Translations under genes and position numbers: made by a program | Notes under the pieces: generated by a model | What the model was told of the DNA's origin: nothing | Database searches by the model: none | The model's input: only the letters and a program-made list of their open reading frames with translations | Source of the DNA: Chamaecyparis obtusa | Taxonomy: Eukaryota > Streptophyta > Pinopsida > Cupressales > Cupressaceae | Assembly (NCBI GenBank): GCA_027943335.1 | Contig: BSBK01008424.1 | Coordinates: forward strand, 463,902 to 527,901 | DNA: 64,000 nt | Direction: 5' to 3' | In this document: in pieces, positions 34,811 through 45,480 of the stretch | Numbering within the stretch: the stretch's first letter is position 1 | How the letters are laid out: every line of letters starts with the position of its first letter

Positions 34811-35700
34811 CTAAACTCCTTTAAACAACATGTCTTCTTGAATGAAATAATCAGTCCACTTATCACTCACTGTGTGTTCCTTACAAGCTTTCCAAGGTTC
34901 TACAAAATCAATGTTAGTTTCATAAAATTTTTTCAAATCATCAAAACCAAGTACCTCAACTCTCATCTCAGTCAACAAAATTCTTCTTCGGCTCAAGGCA
35001 TCAACAACCTTATTTGATTGTCCACTTTTATGCTTCAATGAAAAGGAAAAATTCTACAAGAACTCAACCCACTTCATATGTCTCTGATTCAACTTATTCT
35101 GACTTCCCAAATACTGCAAAGCTTTATGGTTAGTATACAACAAAAAATCTTTAGGCATCAAATAACATCTCCACTTCTTCAAAGCTTGAACAATAGCATA
35201 GAATTCCTTGTCATAAACTGAATATTTTCTCTTAGCATCATTCAACTTTTCACTAAAGAAAGCTATAGGTTTTCCTTCTTGACTCAAAATAGATCCAATT
35301 TCACTTCCACAAGCATCACATTCAACTTGAAAAACCTTATTGAAATCAGGCAAAGCAAGTGTAGGCAACTCTGCAATTCTTTGTTTCAATGTTTCAAAGC
35401 TCTTTTGTGCTCCATGTGTCCATTTGAAATCCTTTTTATCTCCTCTCATAGTTTCAGTTATAGCATTACAAATAGAACTAAAATTTCTCATAAACTTCCT
35501 ATAAAAACTAGCCAATCCATGAAATGATCTTACCTCTCCAACATTCTCTGGTGTAGGCCAATCAAGTATAGCTCTTACTTTCTTGGGATCCATTTTCAAT
35601 CCATTAGCTGAAATTACAAAGCCAAGGTATACAATCTCCTCTTTCATAAATGAACATTTCTTCAAATTAATTAGCAACTTTTCTTCCTTCAATCTCTACA
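34811..35700 (-). pseudogene. Outer chromovirus RNase H and RT thumb
   Basis: The pieces 35054-35692 (212 codons) and 34811-35038 are in one frame with a stop between. The first covers the RT connection (LKKCSFMKEEIVYLGF, then WPTPENVGEVRSFHGLASFYRKF) and the RNase H start with Asp in FQVECDACGS (about 35310), ending YLGSQNKLNQRH. The second includes the SNKVVDALSRR end of RNase H. The fold is complete apart from the stop. Confidence 0.87.
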
Positions 35701-36335
35701 GTACTTTTCTGATATGTTCAAGATGTTCCTCCTTACTCTTACTAAATATCAAAATGTCATCAAGATATACAATAACAAACTTACCCAAGAATCTTTTCAG
35801 AACTTCATTCATCAGCCTCATGAAAGTACTAGGTGCATTAGTCAAACCAAAAGGCATAACCAACCATTCATACAAACCTTCATTAGTCTTAAAAGTAGTT
35901 TTCTATTCATCCCCTTCTCTGATCCTAATCTGATGATATCCACTTTTCAAATCAATCTTTGTGAAATACTTTGCTCCACTCAAACTATCCATTATGTCAT
36001 CCATCCTAGGAAAAGGAAATCTATACTTTATTGTTATCTTGTTTATAGCTCTAGAATCAGTGCACATTCTCCATTCTCCATTCTCCATTCTTTTTAGGTG
36101 CTAATACAACAGGTACTAAACAAGGACTCAAACTTTCCCTAATCAAACCTCTTTCAAGAAATTCTCGCACTTGTCTATTCAATTCAGTCTTTTCATCAGG
36201 TGTCAACCTATGTGGTGCTTTATTAGGCAAACTAGCTCCAAGTATCAAATCCATACAATGACTTATACTTCTCATAGGCAGTAAACCATCAGGTACATTA
36301 TCAAAAATGATGTCATGAAATTCATTCAACAAAGG
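35701..36335 (-). pseudogene. Outer chromovirus RT core, frameshifted
   Basis: From right to left: the template-grip segment ending [16 protein letters not shown], then [35 protein letters not shown] and the catalytic YLDD at 35757-35768, intact. The frame is lost at 36065-36088, where a 7-base CATTCTC unit occurs three times; the inner relative has two at the same place. A stop lies at the end of REGDE (35900). Confidence 0.87.
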
Positions 36336-36990
36336 CTTAACCTCAGGTGCATGTTCTAACTCATCTTGTTTCTTAGTCTTTCTTGGAATTAAAGCAAAGC
36401 AAACATTTTTTTCTTTCATTTCTCTTGCAAAATTTTTACCATCAACCAAGCATACTCTGACTATGGTACAATGACTTTCATAAAAATTTTCTATCAAAGG
36501 CAATGATACTTGTTTCTTTCCATCCATCCAAATAGTATATTGATTCAATCTACCATCATGCAAAGCTTTCCTATCATACTGCCAAGGTCTACCCAAAAGA
36601 ATAAGACAACAATCCACAGGCATAATATCACACAAGACTTCATCATGATAATTCCCAATTTTGAATTTAACAAGGCATTGTTCACTTACAAGTAGTTTAT
36701 GCTCCTTCTGGATCCAAGAAATATGGTAAGGCTTTGGATGTTTCAATCTCTGCAACTGCAATTTGTTAACCAGCTCTTCGGATGCCAAATTATCAGAACT
36801 TCCACTATCAATGATTACCTTGCAAGATTTATTAGCGATCTTACATCTGGTTTGGAATAAACTTTTCCTCAAAATAGGTTCCTCATCAGCTTCTTCATTC
36901 CACAAGATCCTTCTTAACATCAAGTTCTCACCATGTTCAAGTTCATTAAACATTTCTTCAACTTCTTCACAAGCCAAATTATTTCTACCA
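36336..36990 (-). pseudogene. Outer chromovirus protease
   Basis: Part of the 306-codon open piece 36057-36977. The aspartic protease active site DSGSSDN is at about 36794-36814, with the flap region following and LLGRPWQYDR near 36570-36600. It joins RT in frame, as expected for one polyprotein. This is the best-preserved part of the outer element. Confidence 0.88.
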
Positions 36991-37672
36991 TTACCTCTAG
37001 TCTTCTTTTCAAAGTTAGTACATTCAAAAGCTCTATGTCCTTCTTCACCACATTTGTAACAAGTTCTTCTAAACCAAGATTTCTCTTCTCTTTTCCCATT
37101 ATTGTTATTCCCAGAGTAACTAGTATACCTACCTCTAGAGTAATTACCTCTTTTAGTAGGTTCATCTTTCCATCCTTTCTCTTGTGTGGCATTGTCAGAT
37201 CTGCTGCTTTATCCATAAGATCTTCCTCTACTTCTCTGAAATCTGCCACCTCTTCCTCTTTGTCTATCATGTTTCTTTGTCAATATTTCTTCAACCTTCA
37301 AAGCAAATTGATATGCTTCTTCCACACTATCTATCTTCACATAACTAATCTCATCTTGAATAGATGTCCTCAGGCCATTCAGATATCTAGCCACCTTCTC
37401 AACTTCATCATCCACATGTCTAGATCTGATATCCAATTTGTAAAATTCCTCAGTATATTATTTCACACTCATATCCTTTTGCCTCAGATTTTGCATCTTT
37501 CTCATCAGACTCACTTGGTAGTCAGCAGGAAGAAACTTTTTCTTCATCTTTCCAAGCATCTTCATCCATGTCTTGATCTTTTCTTTTCCTCTCTTCTGTC
37601 TCTTAGTTTGCAAATGATCCCACCAAAGAGATGCATGAACTTTCAACTTTGTGAGTACTATCTAAACCTTTT
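36991..37672 (-). pseudogene. Outer chromovirus gag, C-terminal part
   Basis: Pieces at 37458-37646 and 37209-37436 give a retrotransposon capsid end (WWDHLQTKRQKRGKEKI, then VARYLNGLRTSIQDEI). An Arg/Gly-rich stretch and an intact CCHC zinc knuckle C-x2-C-x4-H-x4-C follow at about 37020-37062. The N-terminal part of gag lies beyond the inner insertion at 44027-44460. The 260-codon plus-strand ORF 36933-37715 is a shadow. Confidence 0.88.
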
Positions 37673-37677
37673 TATTA
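37673..37677. repeat. Target-site duplication TATTA, left (inner chromovirus)
   Basis: TATTA precedes TGATCAAGGG and recurs at 44022-44026. Confidence 0.9.
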
Positions 37678-38525
37678 TGATCAAGGGTGCTCCCCTTAAT
37701 ACCACAAACACATAATAGAAATAGAGAAACAACAACAATATGCAAGAAAAGAAAATTGGCTTCTTATTATCTCCACAAATGTGGAATTACAAACTTTTAG
37801 AATTACAATATGCAAAGCCACATGGGCATTCTCTTACAATATTCTATAGGACAAAGCCTCAAATCAATACCTAGACCTACTACCCAGAACTACCCTAGAC
37901 AACACTATGGGCCTTCTTTATATAGGTATTTTCCACTGCCTGAGAAGGTTCCAAAAATTTAGCCCTTAGGGCTGACCAAACATAGAATTATTTTATTTTT
38001 CAATTTATTACACCAAAGTCGACTCAAAATAAATTTTGAAAATCGAACAGAAATTTTGAAGGAAAATTATTTTTCGCCATTTCAGGTGACCTGACTTCCG
38101 GAGACCATAAGTCATCACTAGTTGATCCAATTAACTATTATAACCCCATTTCAAAAAGGCCACAAAGCGCTCTACAAGCTTGAATCATGCAAGCACCTAT
38201 CACCCAAGTTTTAGACCTCATTTGAAGCCTCTAAAGCCTTCAAAACTAAGTTCAAAGTTTCTGTACCCTGCTGCTAATACCGAAAATATTTAATATCTTC
38301 AAAACTAGACCTGATCTAGCCATGAAACTTTACTGGCAGGCTGATATGACTGAGATGAACCTCCACATGTAAAATCAGAACATTCCAAGATTTATGACCA
38401 ACTTACTAAAAAAACAAGTTTCCATAAATAGCAGCTTTGCACAAGATAGCCCTTATTGAATACAAAAACATGAATATTTTTGGGTGATGCAAGATTGCTC
38501 TTACACCCAGGATGCTCCTGCATCA
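37678..38525 (-). repeat. Inner chromovirus 3' LTR
   Basis: 848 bases, matches 43176-44021. A minus-strand TATATAAAG lies at 37916-37924. Confidence 0.92.
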
Positions 38526-38579
38526 GACGCCTGGGATAATTTGAGAAGTGACCCCATCACATCTCAGATGTGTAGAGGA

Positions 38580-39840
38580 AAACTAAGGTGGTTAACCTCC
38601 TCCTTTGTCAGCCATGATGAATCTTCAACAGGTCATCCTTTCCACTTGACTAGATATTCTTCATATGTCCTGTTCCTTGTGCTTCTACCAACATGACTAT
38701 CCAATATATCCTCAATCTCTTTGGTATCTAAACTAGTTGCTGGAATACTCCATTGTACTATTGTGATCTCATCTTCAACACCTCCCTCATGATACTCTAT
38801 TAGATCTAAAATGTTAAACATTGGTGAAATATTCAGCTTAGTAGGCAACTTGACCTCATATGCATTTCCTGAATCATGCTTCTTCAGTATCTTACATGGC
38901 CCAAACTTCTTCATTTTCAGCTTGTTATATGTACCAACTGGAAATCTTTCCTTTCACAAATGAACCATGACTTCATGTCCAATCTAAAATTCCTTATGCC
39001 TCCTTTTCTCATCTACCTTAGCCTTATACTGTGCATTCATCTTGGTAATATGCTTCCTCACCTCCTCATGGATGTTCTTCAAATGTTCTACAAAATCCTC
39101 AGCTTCAGCACTAATTATTTCTCCTTGATCTATCCTTCTCAACTTAGATGCATTTCTAGGACTACTCCCATATACAATCTGGAATGGTGATTTACCAGTG
39201 CTCCTATTGACAAAATTATTATATGCAAATTATGCCTGTGGCAAAATAAAATCCCATCCTGGTGGCTTATCTCCAACCAAACATCTCAGCAAATTTCTCA
39301 AACTCTTATTCACCACCTCTATCTGTCCATCAGTCTGTGGATGATGTGATGAAATGAACTTCAAATCTATCTTCAACTTCTTCCACAATGTACGCTAGAA
39401 ATATCCAACCAACTTAGTGTCCCTATCTGAAACTATACTCTTTGTTAAATCATGTAGTCTCACCACTTCTCTGAAAAATAATTCTGCTACATGAACAACA
39501 TCATTAGTCTTCTTGTAGGGAATGAAATGTGCCATCTTTAAAAATCTATCAACTACTACAAAAATTGAATCATGTCCCCGCTATGTCTTTGGTAAACCAA
39601 GAACAAAGTCCATACTAATATCCTCCCAAGGCTTCTCTGGTACAGGTAATGGATGATACAACCCTGTATTCTACTTCACTCCTTTCACCATCTGACATAC
39701 TCTACAACTTTGTACAAAATTCTTGACATCTTGCTGCAACTGTGGCCAATAATAATTCTCATTGACCAAAGCAAGGGTTTTATCATGACCAAAATGTCTC
39801 ACCAATCCTCCTCTATGCTTCTCTTTGATGATATTCTCCC
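38580..39840 (-). pseudogene. Inner chromovirus integrase and chromodomain
   Basis: Right to left: broken zinc finger (about 39640-39800), Asp in ISMDFVLG (about 39615), Asp in VSDRDTKL (about 39425), Glu in QIEVVNKS (about 39320), the KSPFQIVYG core end and the [14 protein letters not shown] strand. The chromodomain follows ([22 protein letters not shown]) at about 38633-38710. The DDE residues survive, but several TAG and TAA stops interrupt. The longest clean piece is 38633-38914. Confidence 0.87.
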
Positions 39841-39924
39841 ACATAGAACTTCATGGAATGCACCACTGACTCCCTCTGAATAGCATATCATCCTGGATGA
39901 TAAAATCTAGCCACTTCATTCTAT

Positions 39925-40640
39925 CTAGAGTAACAGGTTCTTTACAAGCTTTCCAAGCTTCACCAAATTAGGATCCTCTGGATACAAATTCTTGAGTTCC
40001 CTGAACCTAACCACGTCAATCTGCATCTCTATCAGCAATAGTTGCCTTCTGCTAAGCACATCTGCAACCCTATTAGACTTTCCACTTCTGTGTTTCAAAA
40101 CAAATGTATAACTCTGCAAAAACTCGATCCATTTCAAATGCCTTTGATTCATCTTTCCTTGACTATTCAAATATTGCAAAGCTTGATGATCAGTATACAA
40201 AACAAACTCCTTAGGAAGAAGATAGTGTCTCCACTTCTTCAATGCCTAAACTATAGCATAAAATTCTTGATCATAAACAAAATACTTTCTCTTGGCATCA
40301 TTTAACTTCTCACTGAAATAAGCAATAGGTTTACCTTCTTGGCTCATAACAGCTCCTATTGAAGTGCCACTAGCATCACAGTCTACTTGAAACACCTTAT
40401 TAAAATTTGGAAGTGCTAAAACAGGTTGTTCTGTAACTTTTTGTTTCAACAGTTTAAAACTCTTGTCTGCCCTATTAGTCCACTTGAACTCTTTTCTATC
40501 CCCTCTCATTGTTTCAGTCAAGGTTCAACAAATACTACTAAAATTTCTGATAAACTTTCTGTAAAAGCTAGCCAAACTATGAAAAGATCTTACCTCAGTA
40601 GCACTCCTTGGAGTAGGCCATTCAAGGATAGCCTATACTT
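39925..40640 (-). pseudogene. Inner chromovirus RNase H
   Basis: The pieces 40246-40521 and 39925-40242 are separated by a single stop. They hold FQVDCDASGTSIGAV with the first catalytic Asp (about 40380), the SVYDQEFYAI-like helix and RVADVLSRRQ at the end. The region 40522-40640 carries the RT connection with stops. Confidence 0.85.
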
Positions 40641-41340
40641 TCTATGGGTCCATTTTTAGACCTTCTATTGAAACTACAAATCCCAAATACACTAACTCAT
40701 TCTTCACAAAACTGCACTTCTTCAAATTAATCAACAATTTCTCATCTCTCAACTTCTCAAACACCATACAAATATGCATCATATGCTCTTCCAATGTCTT
40801 ACTAAAGATCAAAATATCATGTAGGTACACAATGACAAACTTACCTAGAAATTCTTTCAGAACCTCGTTCATGAGCCACATGTAAGTGCTCGGTGCATTG
40901 GTTAGCCCAAAAGGCATGACTAACCACTTGTACAATCCTTCCTTTGTTTTGAAGGCAGTCTTCCATTCATATCCTTCTTTGATTCGAATCTAGTGATATC
41001 CACTCTTCAGATCTATCTTTGAGAAATACACAGCTCCACTCAAACAATCCATAATATCATCCATTCATGGCAATGGAAACCTATAATTGATTTTGATCTT
41101 GTTTATTGCTCTAGAATCTGTACACATCCTCCATTCTCCATTCTTCTTTGGTGCTAATACCACTGGTACAACACAGGGACTCAGACTCTCTCGAATCAAC
41201 CCCTTCTATAATAACTCATGTACTTGTTTGTTCAACTCTTCACTTTCTGCTGGTGTCATGCTGTGTGCTACCTTGTTTGGCAAACTGGCTCCTAGAATCA
41301 AATCCATCTGATGACTGATCTTCCTTACCAGTGGTAATCC
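40641..41340 (-). pseudogene. Inner chromovirus reverse transcriptase, catalytic Asp lost
   Basis: [19 protein letters not shown], followed by the box [13 protein letters not shown]. The catalytic pair reads HD instead of DD (40816-40827), a single-base change that removes an essential Asp. Upstream pieces show the [14 protein letters not shown] and template-grip segments with stops. The region is 80-90 percent like the outer element by eye. Confidence 0.86.
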
Positions 41341-41990
41341 ATCAGGTACATTATCAAATACAATATCCTAAAACTCATTCAACAAATCTACAACCTTTAT
41401 AGGTACATCCTCTACATCTTCTTTACTAGCTTTTGGAATTAAAGCAAAACACACATGCTCATGCCTCATACCATCTAGGAATTTTCTTCCATCAACAAAA
41501 GTTATCCTTGCATTACCACATACCTTTTCTTCGGTCTCCTTCAATAGCTTTAGCTTATGTCGCACTCCATCCTTTGTTAGGGAATAGGTATTCGCACAAC
41601 CATCATGTACAACACATCTATCAAACTGCCACGGTCTACCTAACAACATATGACATGCATCCATAGATATGATATCACATAGTACCTCATCTTGGTACCC
41701 GCCAATCTTGAACTTTACTAGGCACTATTCACTGACCATGACCTTGTGGTCATCTTGTACCCAGGCAATCTGATATGGATGTGGGTGTTTCTATCTCTTG
41801 AGCTTGAACTTTGTCACCATCTTTTTTGACACCAAATTGTTAGTGCTTCCACTATCAATAATCACATCACAACATTTTCTCTCACACTTGCATCTAGTGC
41901 GAAATAGGCTCCTCCTTTGTTCATGTTCATTCTCACCACTCAACATGACTCTTCTGTTAATCAGTGTTTCTCCTCTTTCAACATCTTCTA
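41341..41990 (-). pseudogene. Inner chromovirus protease
   Basis: Active site DSGSTNN at about 41835-41856, and LLGRPWQFDR near 41630-41650 in the 98-codon piece 41368-41664. Stops near 41725 and 41795 interrupt the frame. Confidence 0.85.
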
Positions 41991-43100
41991 AATGTTATGA
42001 TCTAGCATCTTCATCTACATGTGCAACTTTGGCCTAGCCTTCATTCCTCCTATCTATCCTTCCTTGGTGTTGAGGACATTCAAATGCCCTATGACCTTCT
42101 TCTCCATAGTGAAATGTTCCACCAAAGCCTCCTCTTCCTGAACCTTGTCCTCTTCCTCTCCCTCTGTAATCTCTATTATTATGATCTTGGAAATGATTGG
42201 AATTATTTCCTTTCTAATTTTCACTACTACTAGCCTCATCCTTCTTTTTCAAATCTTCATTTTGGCCTCCATATGACTATCCACTAGATCATCCACCATG
42301 ACCTCTACCATTTTGTCTACTCTTGAACTTCTTGTTCAACTTTTCCTCCACTTTTAGGGCAAACTAGTATGCCTCTTCAATACTATTCATTTGAACCAGA
42401 TTCAGCTCCTCCTGAATGCTTGGCCTCAACCCATTAAGGTAATGAGAAACTTTATCCTTATCAGCTTCCGCATGGCCTATTTTGATGAAGATTCGATAGA
42501 ACTCCTCTGTATACTCCTAAACAAATCTTCCTACTTGCTTCAAACTTTGCATCTTCTTCAGTAGGTCAAGCTCATAATCAAAAGGAATGAATTGTCACTT
42601 CAATTTATCCACCATCCGATCCCATCTTGTGATTTTATCTTTCCCTCTTCTATTTTGCTCCAATTGAATCTCTTGCCACCAGATCTTCACATGACCTTTC
42701 AGTCTGGCCTTCACGAATTTGACCCTATCAGGATCCTCAATATCTTCATACTCAAAATATTCTTCACATTCATTGATCCAATCGATCAATTCTTCTGGGT
42801 TAAGATTTCTTGAAAATGCAAGAACCTCGATCTTAGGTCTTTTTTTGATCTTGGAAATGGCTCAAAAAAGCCTTTCTTCTTCTTGATTCAAAATTTTGCC
42901 TTCTTCTTCTTGATCATCATTTACTTCTTTGGCTTCATCCTCACTTTCATCTCTGACATTAAGATTCATTCTTGTATGAATCTCTTCTTGCAATGCTCAC
43001 AATTATCTCTAGAGTGCTCTAACCTTAGGTGTTACAACACCAACTCTTCCACCATGTTCCCTTCTTTGAGGCATTTTCACGATGCGTGCTGAAACCCCAA
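41991..43100 (-). pseudogene. Inner chromovirus gag
   Basis: The 64-codon piece 42595-42789 (WINECEEYFEYEDI, then GHVKIWWQEIQLEQNRRGKDKI) is a typical gag capsid segment. Arg/Gly-rich sequence follows at about 42130-42340. The zinc knuckle at about 42070-42115 keeps the H and last C (GEEGHRAFEC), but its first two Cys positions read as other residues, so it should not bind zinc. Several stops are present. Confidence 0.83.
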
Positions 43101-43161
43101 CCAGGGTCCTGGTGAAAACTACCTCACAATCGGTGATCTATTTACACACTTAGGAACTCCT

Positions 43162-43173
43162 GCTCTGATACCA
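43162..43173 (-). promoter_or_regulatory. Inner chromovirus primer-binding site (tRNA-iMet)
   Basis: Minus strand reads TGGTATCAGAGC two bases inside the 5' LTR, the standard plant initiator tRNA-Met primer site. Confidence 0.92.
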
Positions 43174-43175
43174 CT

Positions 43176-44021
43176 TGATGAAGGGTGCTCCCCTTAATAC
43201 AACAAACACATAATAGAAATAGAGAAACAACAAAAATATGCAAGAAAAAAAAATTGGCTTCTTATTATCTCCTCAAATGTGGAATTACAAACTTTTAGAA
43301 TTACAATATGCAAAGCCACATGGGCATTCCCTTACAATATTCTGTAGGAAAAAGCCTCAAATCAATACCCAGATCTACTACCCAGAACTGCCCTAGACAA
43401 CACTATGGGCCTTCTTTATATAGGCCTTTTCCACAGCCCGAGAAGGTTCTAGAAATTTAGCCCTTAGGGCCGACCAAACTTAGAATTATTTTATTTTTTA
43501 ATTTATTACATTAGAGTCAGCTCAAAATAACTTTTGAAACGCAAACAAAAATTTTGAAGAAAAATTATTTTTTGCCATTTCAGGTGACCCGACTTTCGAA
43601 GACCATAAGTCATCACCAGTTGACCTGATTGACTATTATAACCCCATTTTGGAAAGACCATGAAGCATTCTATAGGCTTGACTTGCGCAAGCACCTGTCA
43701 CCAAAGTTTTTGACCTCATTTGGAGCCTCTAAAGCCTTCAAAACTGAGTTCAAAGTTTCTGTACCTTGTTGCCAATACCGAAAATCTTCAATACCTTCAA
43801 AACTAGACCTGATCTAGCCATAAAACCTTACTGGTAGGTTGATATGACTGAGATGAACCTCCAAATGTAAAATCAGAACATTTCAAGATTTATGACAAAC
43901 TTACTAAAAACAAGTTTCCATAAATAGCAGCTCTGCACAAGATAGCCCTTATTGAATAAAAAACCATAAATATTTTTGGGTGATGCAAGATTGCTCTTAC
44001 ACCCAGGATACTCCTACATCA
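43176..44021 (-). repeat. Inner chromovirus 5' LTR
   Basis: 846 bases, matches 37678-38525. A minus-strand TATATAAAG lies at 43414-43422. Confidence 0.92.
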
Positions 44022-44026
44022 TATTA
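44022..44026. repeat. Target-site duplication TATTA, right (inner chromovirus)
   Basis: Matches 37673-37677. Confidence 0.9.
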
Positions 44027-44460
44027 TTAGGAGTACCTTCATACTAAAAGTATTTATCCATCTCAGAGATCCAATCCAAAAGTGTATCGGTCTCAAGTCT
44101 TCCATCATAGCAAGCAACTTCAACCACAGGTCTGGAGTTAGCCTTAGACAAAACTCTTAAAAGTCTTTCCTCATCTTGTTCAACTTTAGGGTTAGCATTA
44201 GGTGCTGCTTCTTCTTCTTCATCACTAACATCTTCAAGATGTGCTCCTCTTCTCTAGGCTGTCTCTATAGCTTCAAGCCTAGTTGCAATTTGCCTCAACA
44301 TATCCATGATAGCATTATCATTTCCTCTACCATGAACCCTCTTGACAATTAGGTTCTAGCAAGATCATAACCTTCTGCAATTTATAGGTTAGATCTTAGA
44401 TCTACCACCCTACAACCAATCCAATAAGGTTCTCCATGATCCAATCCACAAGAAATAAAT
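44027..44460 (-). pseudogene. Outer chromovirus gag, N-terminal part
   Basis: The minus-strand frame carries a MDMLRQIATRLEAIE start-like helix, an acidic DEEEEAAP stretch, and VVEVACYDGRLETDTLLDW with stops. It breaks off at the inner insertion and resumes at 37672 with the WWDHLQ segment. A capsid-type gag split by insertion is the simplest explanation. Confidence 0.8.
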
Positions 44461-44473
44461 CACTCTGATACCA
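44461..44473 (-). promoter_or_regulatory. Outer chromovirus primer-binding site (tRNA-iMet)
   Basis: Minus strand reads TGGTATCAGAGTG two bases inside the 5' LTR. Confidence 0.9.
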
Positions 44474-44475
44474 CT

Positions 44476-45475
44476 TGATGCAGGGGTAGGTTAGATACAA
44501 GCAAAATCAAGTAGAATCAAGTAGAATTGAGCCCACTTGAATCAACAACAAGCCCTTGCTCAGAGTTAAACAATGGAAGAAATATAATATCACATGAAAT
44601 AAGTAACAACACAATGGATATGAGACAATCAACTAGGAGCAACAATAGAGAATTATATTATTTCTTTAAACATGCCCGACTGTGAGGCCTTCCGGGTTTC
44701 GGCCTTATACAATGAGAATTATGAAATCAAAACTATAGCTTGCATCCTATCTTTTTATACAATGATATATCTTGATAATAATTCCTAAGTCTCACTCATG
44801 ATGATCTCTTTATACCCTACTACATCAATCTAGACTCTTTATATAGCCAACTAAGCGACAGGTCAGCCAGTCAGGCATTTAATTACATTATAGGTCTAGT
44901 CTGAAAGATTTAAACCAAAAATAATGCAAGAATGAATATAAATTGATGTGCCTTTAGATTTAGGTCCTCACATGACCCAAAAACATTCCTTTAACTTCAC
45001 AAGGCTCCATTTGATCACATGAAACATCACAAGAAGAAACACCACATGTTACACCCGAAAACTGGCAGAAAATAGGTCCCAGGGAAAAATGGGCATAAAT
45101 TTTTACTCATAATGAATTAGGGATTGCACTATTGCGAAATGATATTAATTTATGTCCTCTTAAACTAATTAAGAGCACAAAGGCTGATTCCTTATGGATC
45201 AAGATATCCACTATGAACAATCTGCACCAAAACTGTAGGAAAATGCGGTTTCGACGGCAAGGAAAATAGCTGTAACTTTGAAACAGTCCATCCAAAATTT
45301 TTGTGCTCATAGGAGAAGGTTCCAAAATAGGTCCTCAGAATCATGCAATAATTTCACAACATGAAACCAAAAAATACAACAATTATAAAGAAAACAACAG
45401 TGAACAAGTATAGAAATCAGGAAATGTTTTTGGTTGATGCAAGATTGCTCAAAGACCCAAGATGCTCCTGCATCA
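44476..45475 (-). repeat. Outer chromovirus 5' LTR
   Basis: 1,000 bases, matches 32491-33480. A minus-strand TATATAAAG lies at 44837-44845. Holds a 10-base tandem duplication of AATCAAGTAG near 44506-44525 that the other LTR lacks. Confidence 0.92.
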
Positions 45476-45480
45476 TTACC
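45476..45480. repeat. Target-site duplication TTACC, right (outer chromovirus)
   Basis: Matches 32486-32490. Confidence 0.9.

Larger units (their letters stand above)
37678..44021 (-). mobile_element. Inner chromovirus, minus strand, inserted in gag of its relative
   Basis: LTRs 37678-38525 and 43176-44021 (848 and 846 bases), TSD TATTA, tRNA-iMet primer site at 43162-43173. Total 6.3 kb. Protein order and sequence closely follow the outer element, and the LTR tips are alike, so the two belong to related subfamilies. About eight differences in the first ~180 LTR bases indicate a younger insertion than the outer one. All genes carry stops. Confidence 0.93.
32491..45475 (-). mobile_element. 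Outer chromovirus (Ty3/Gypsy), minus strand, with nested relative
   Basis: LTRs 32491-33480 (its 3' LTR) and 44476-45475 (its 5' LTR) with TGATG...CATCA ends and TSD TTACC. The tRNA-iMet primer site at 44461-44473 fixes the minus orientation. Reading leftwards, the order is gag (split), zinc knuckle, protease, RT, RNase H, integrase and a C-terminal chromodomain, which is the chromovirus signature. Without the inner insertion it is about 6.6 kb. In the first ~220 LTR bases I count roughly 18 differences, including a 10-base tandem duplication in the right LTR. It inserted in the 5' LTR of element X. Confidence 0.93.

Noticed and set aside
36933..37715. 260-codon plus-strand ORF
   Set aside because: It lies antisense to the gag and zinc knuckle of the outer chromovirus and has low-complexity Ser/Phe/Ile composition; it is a shadow.
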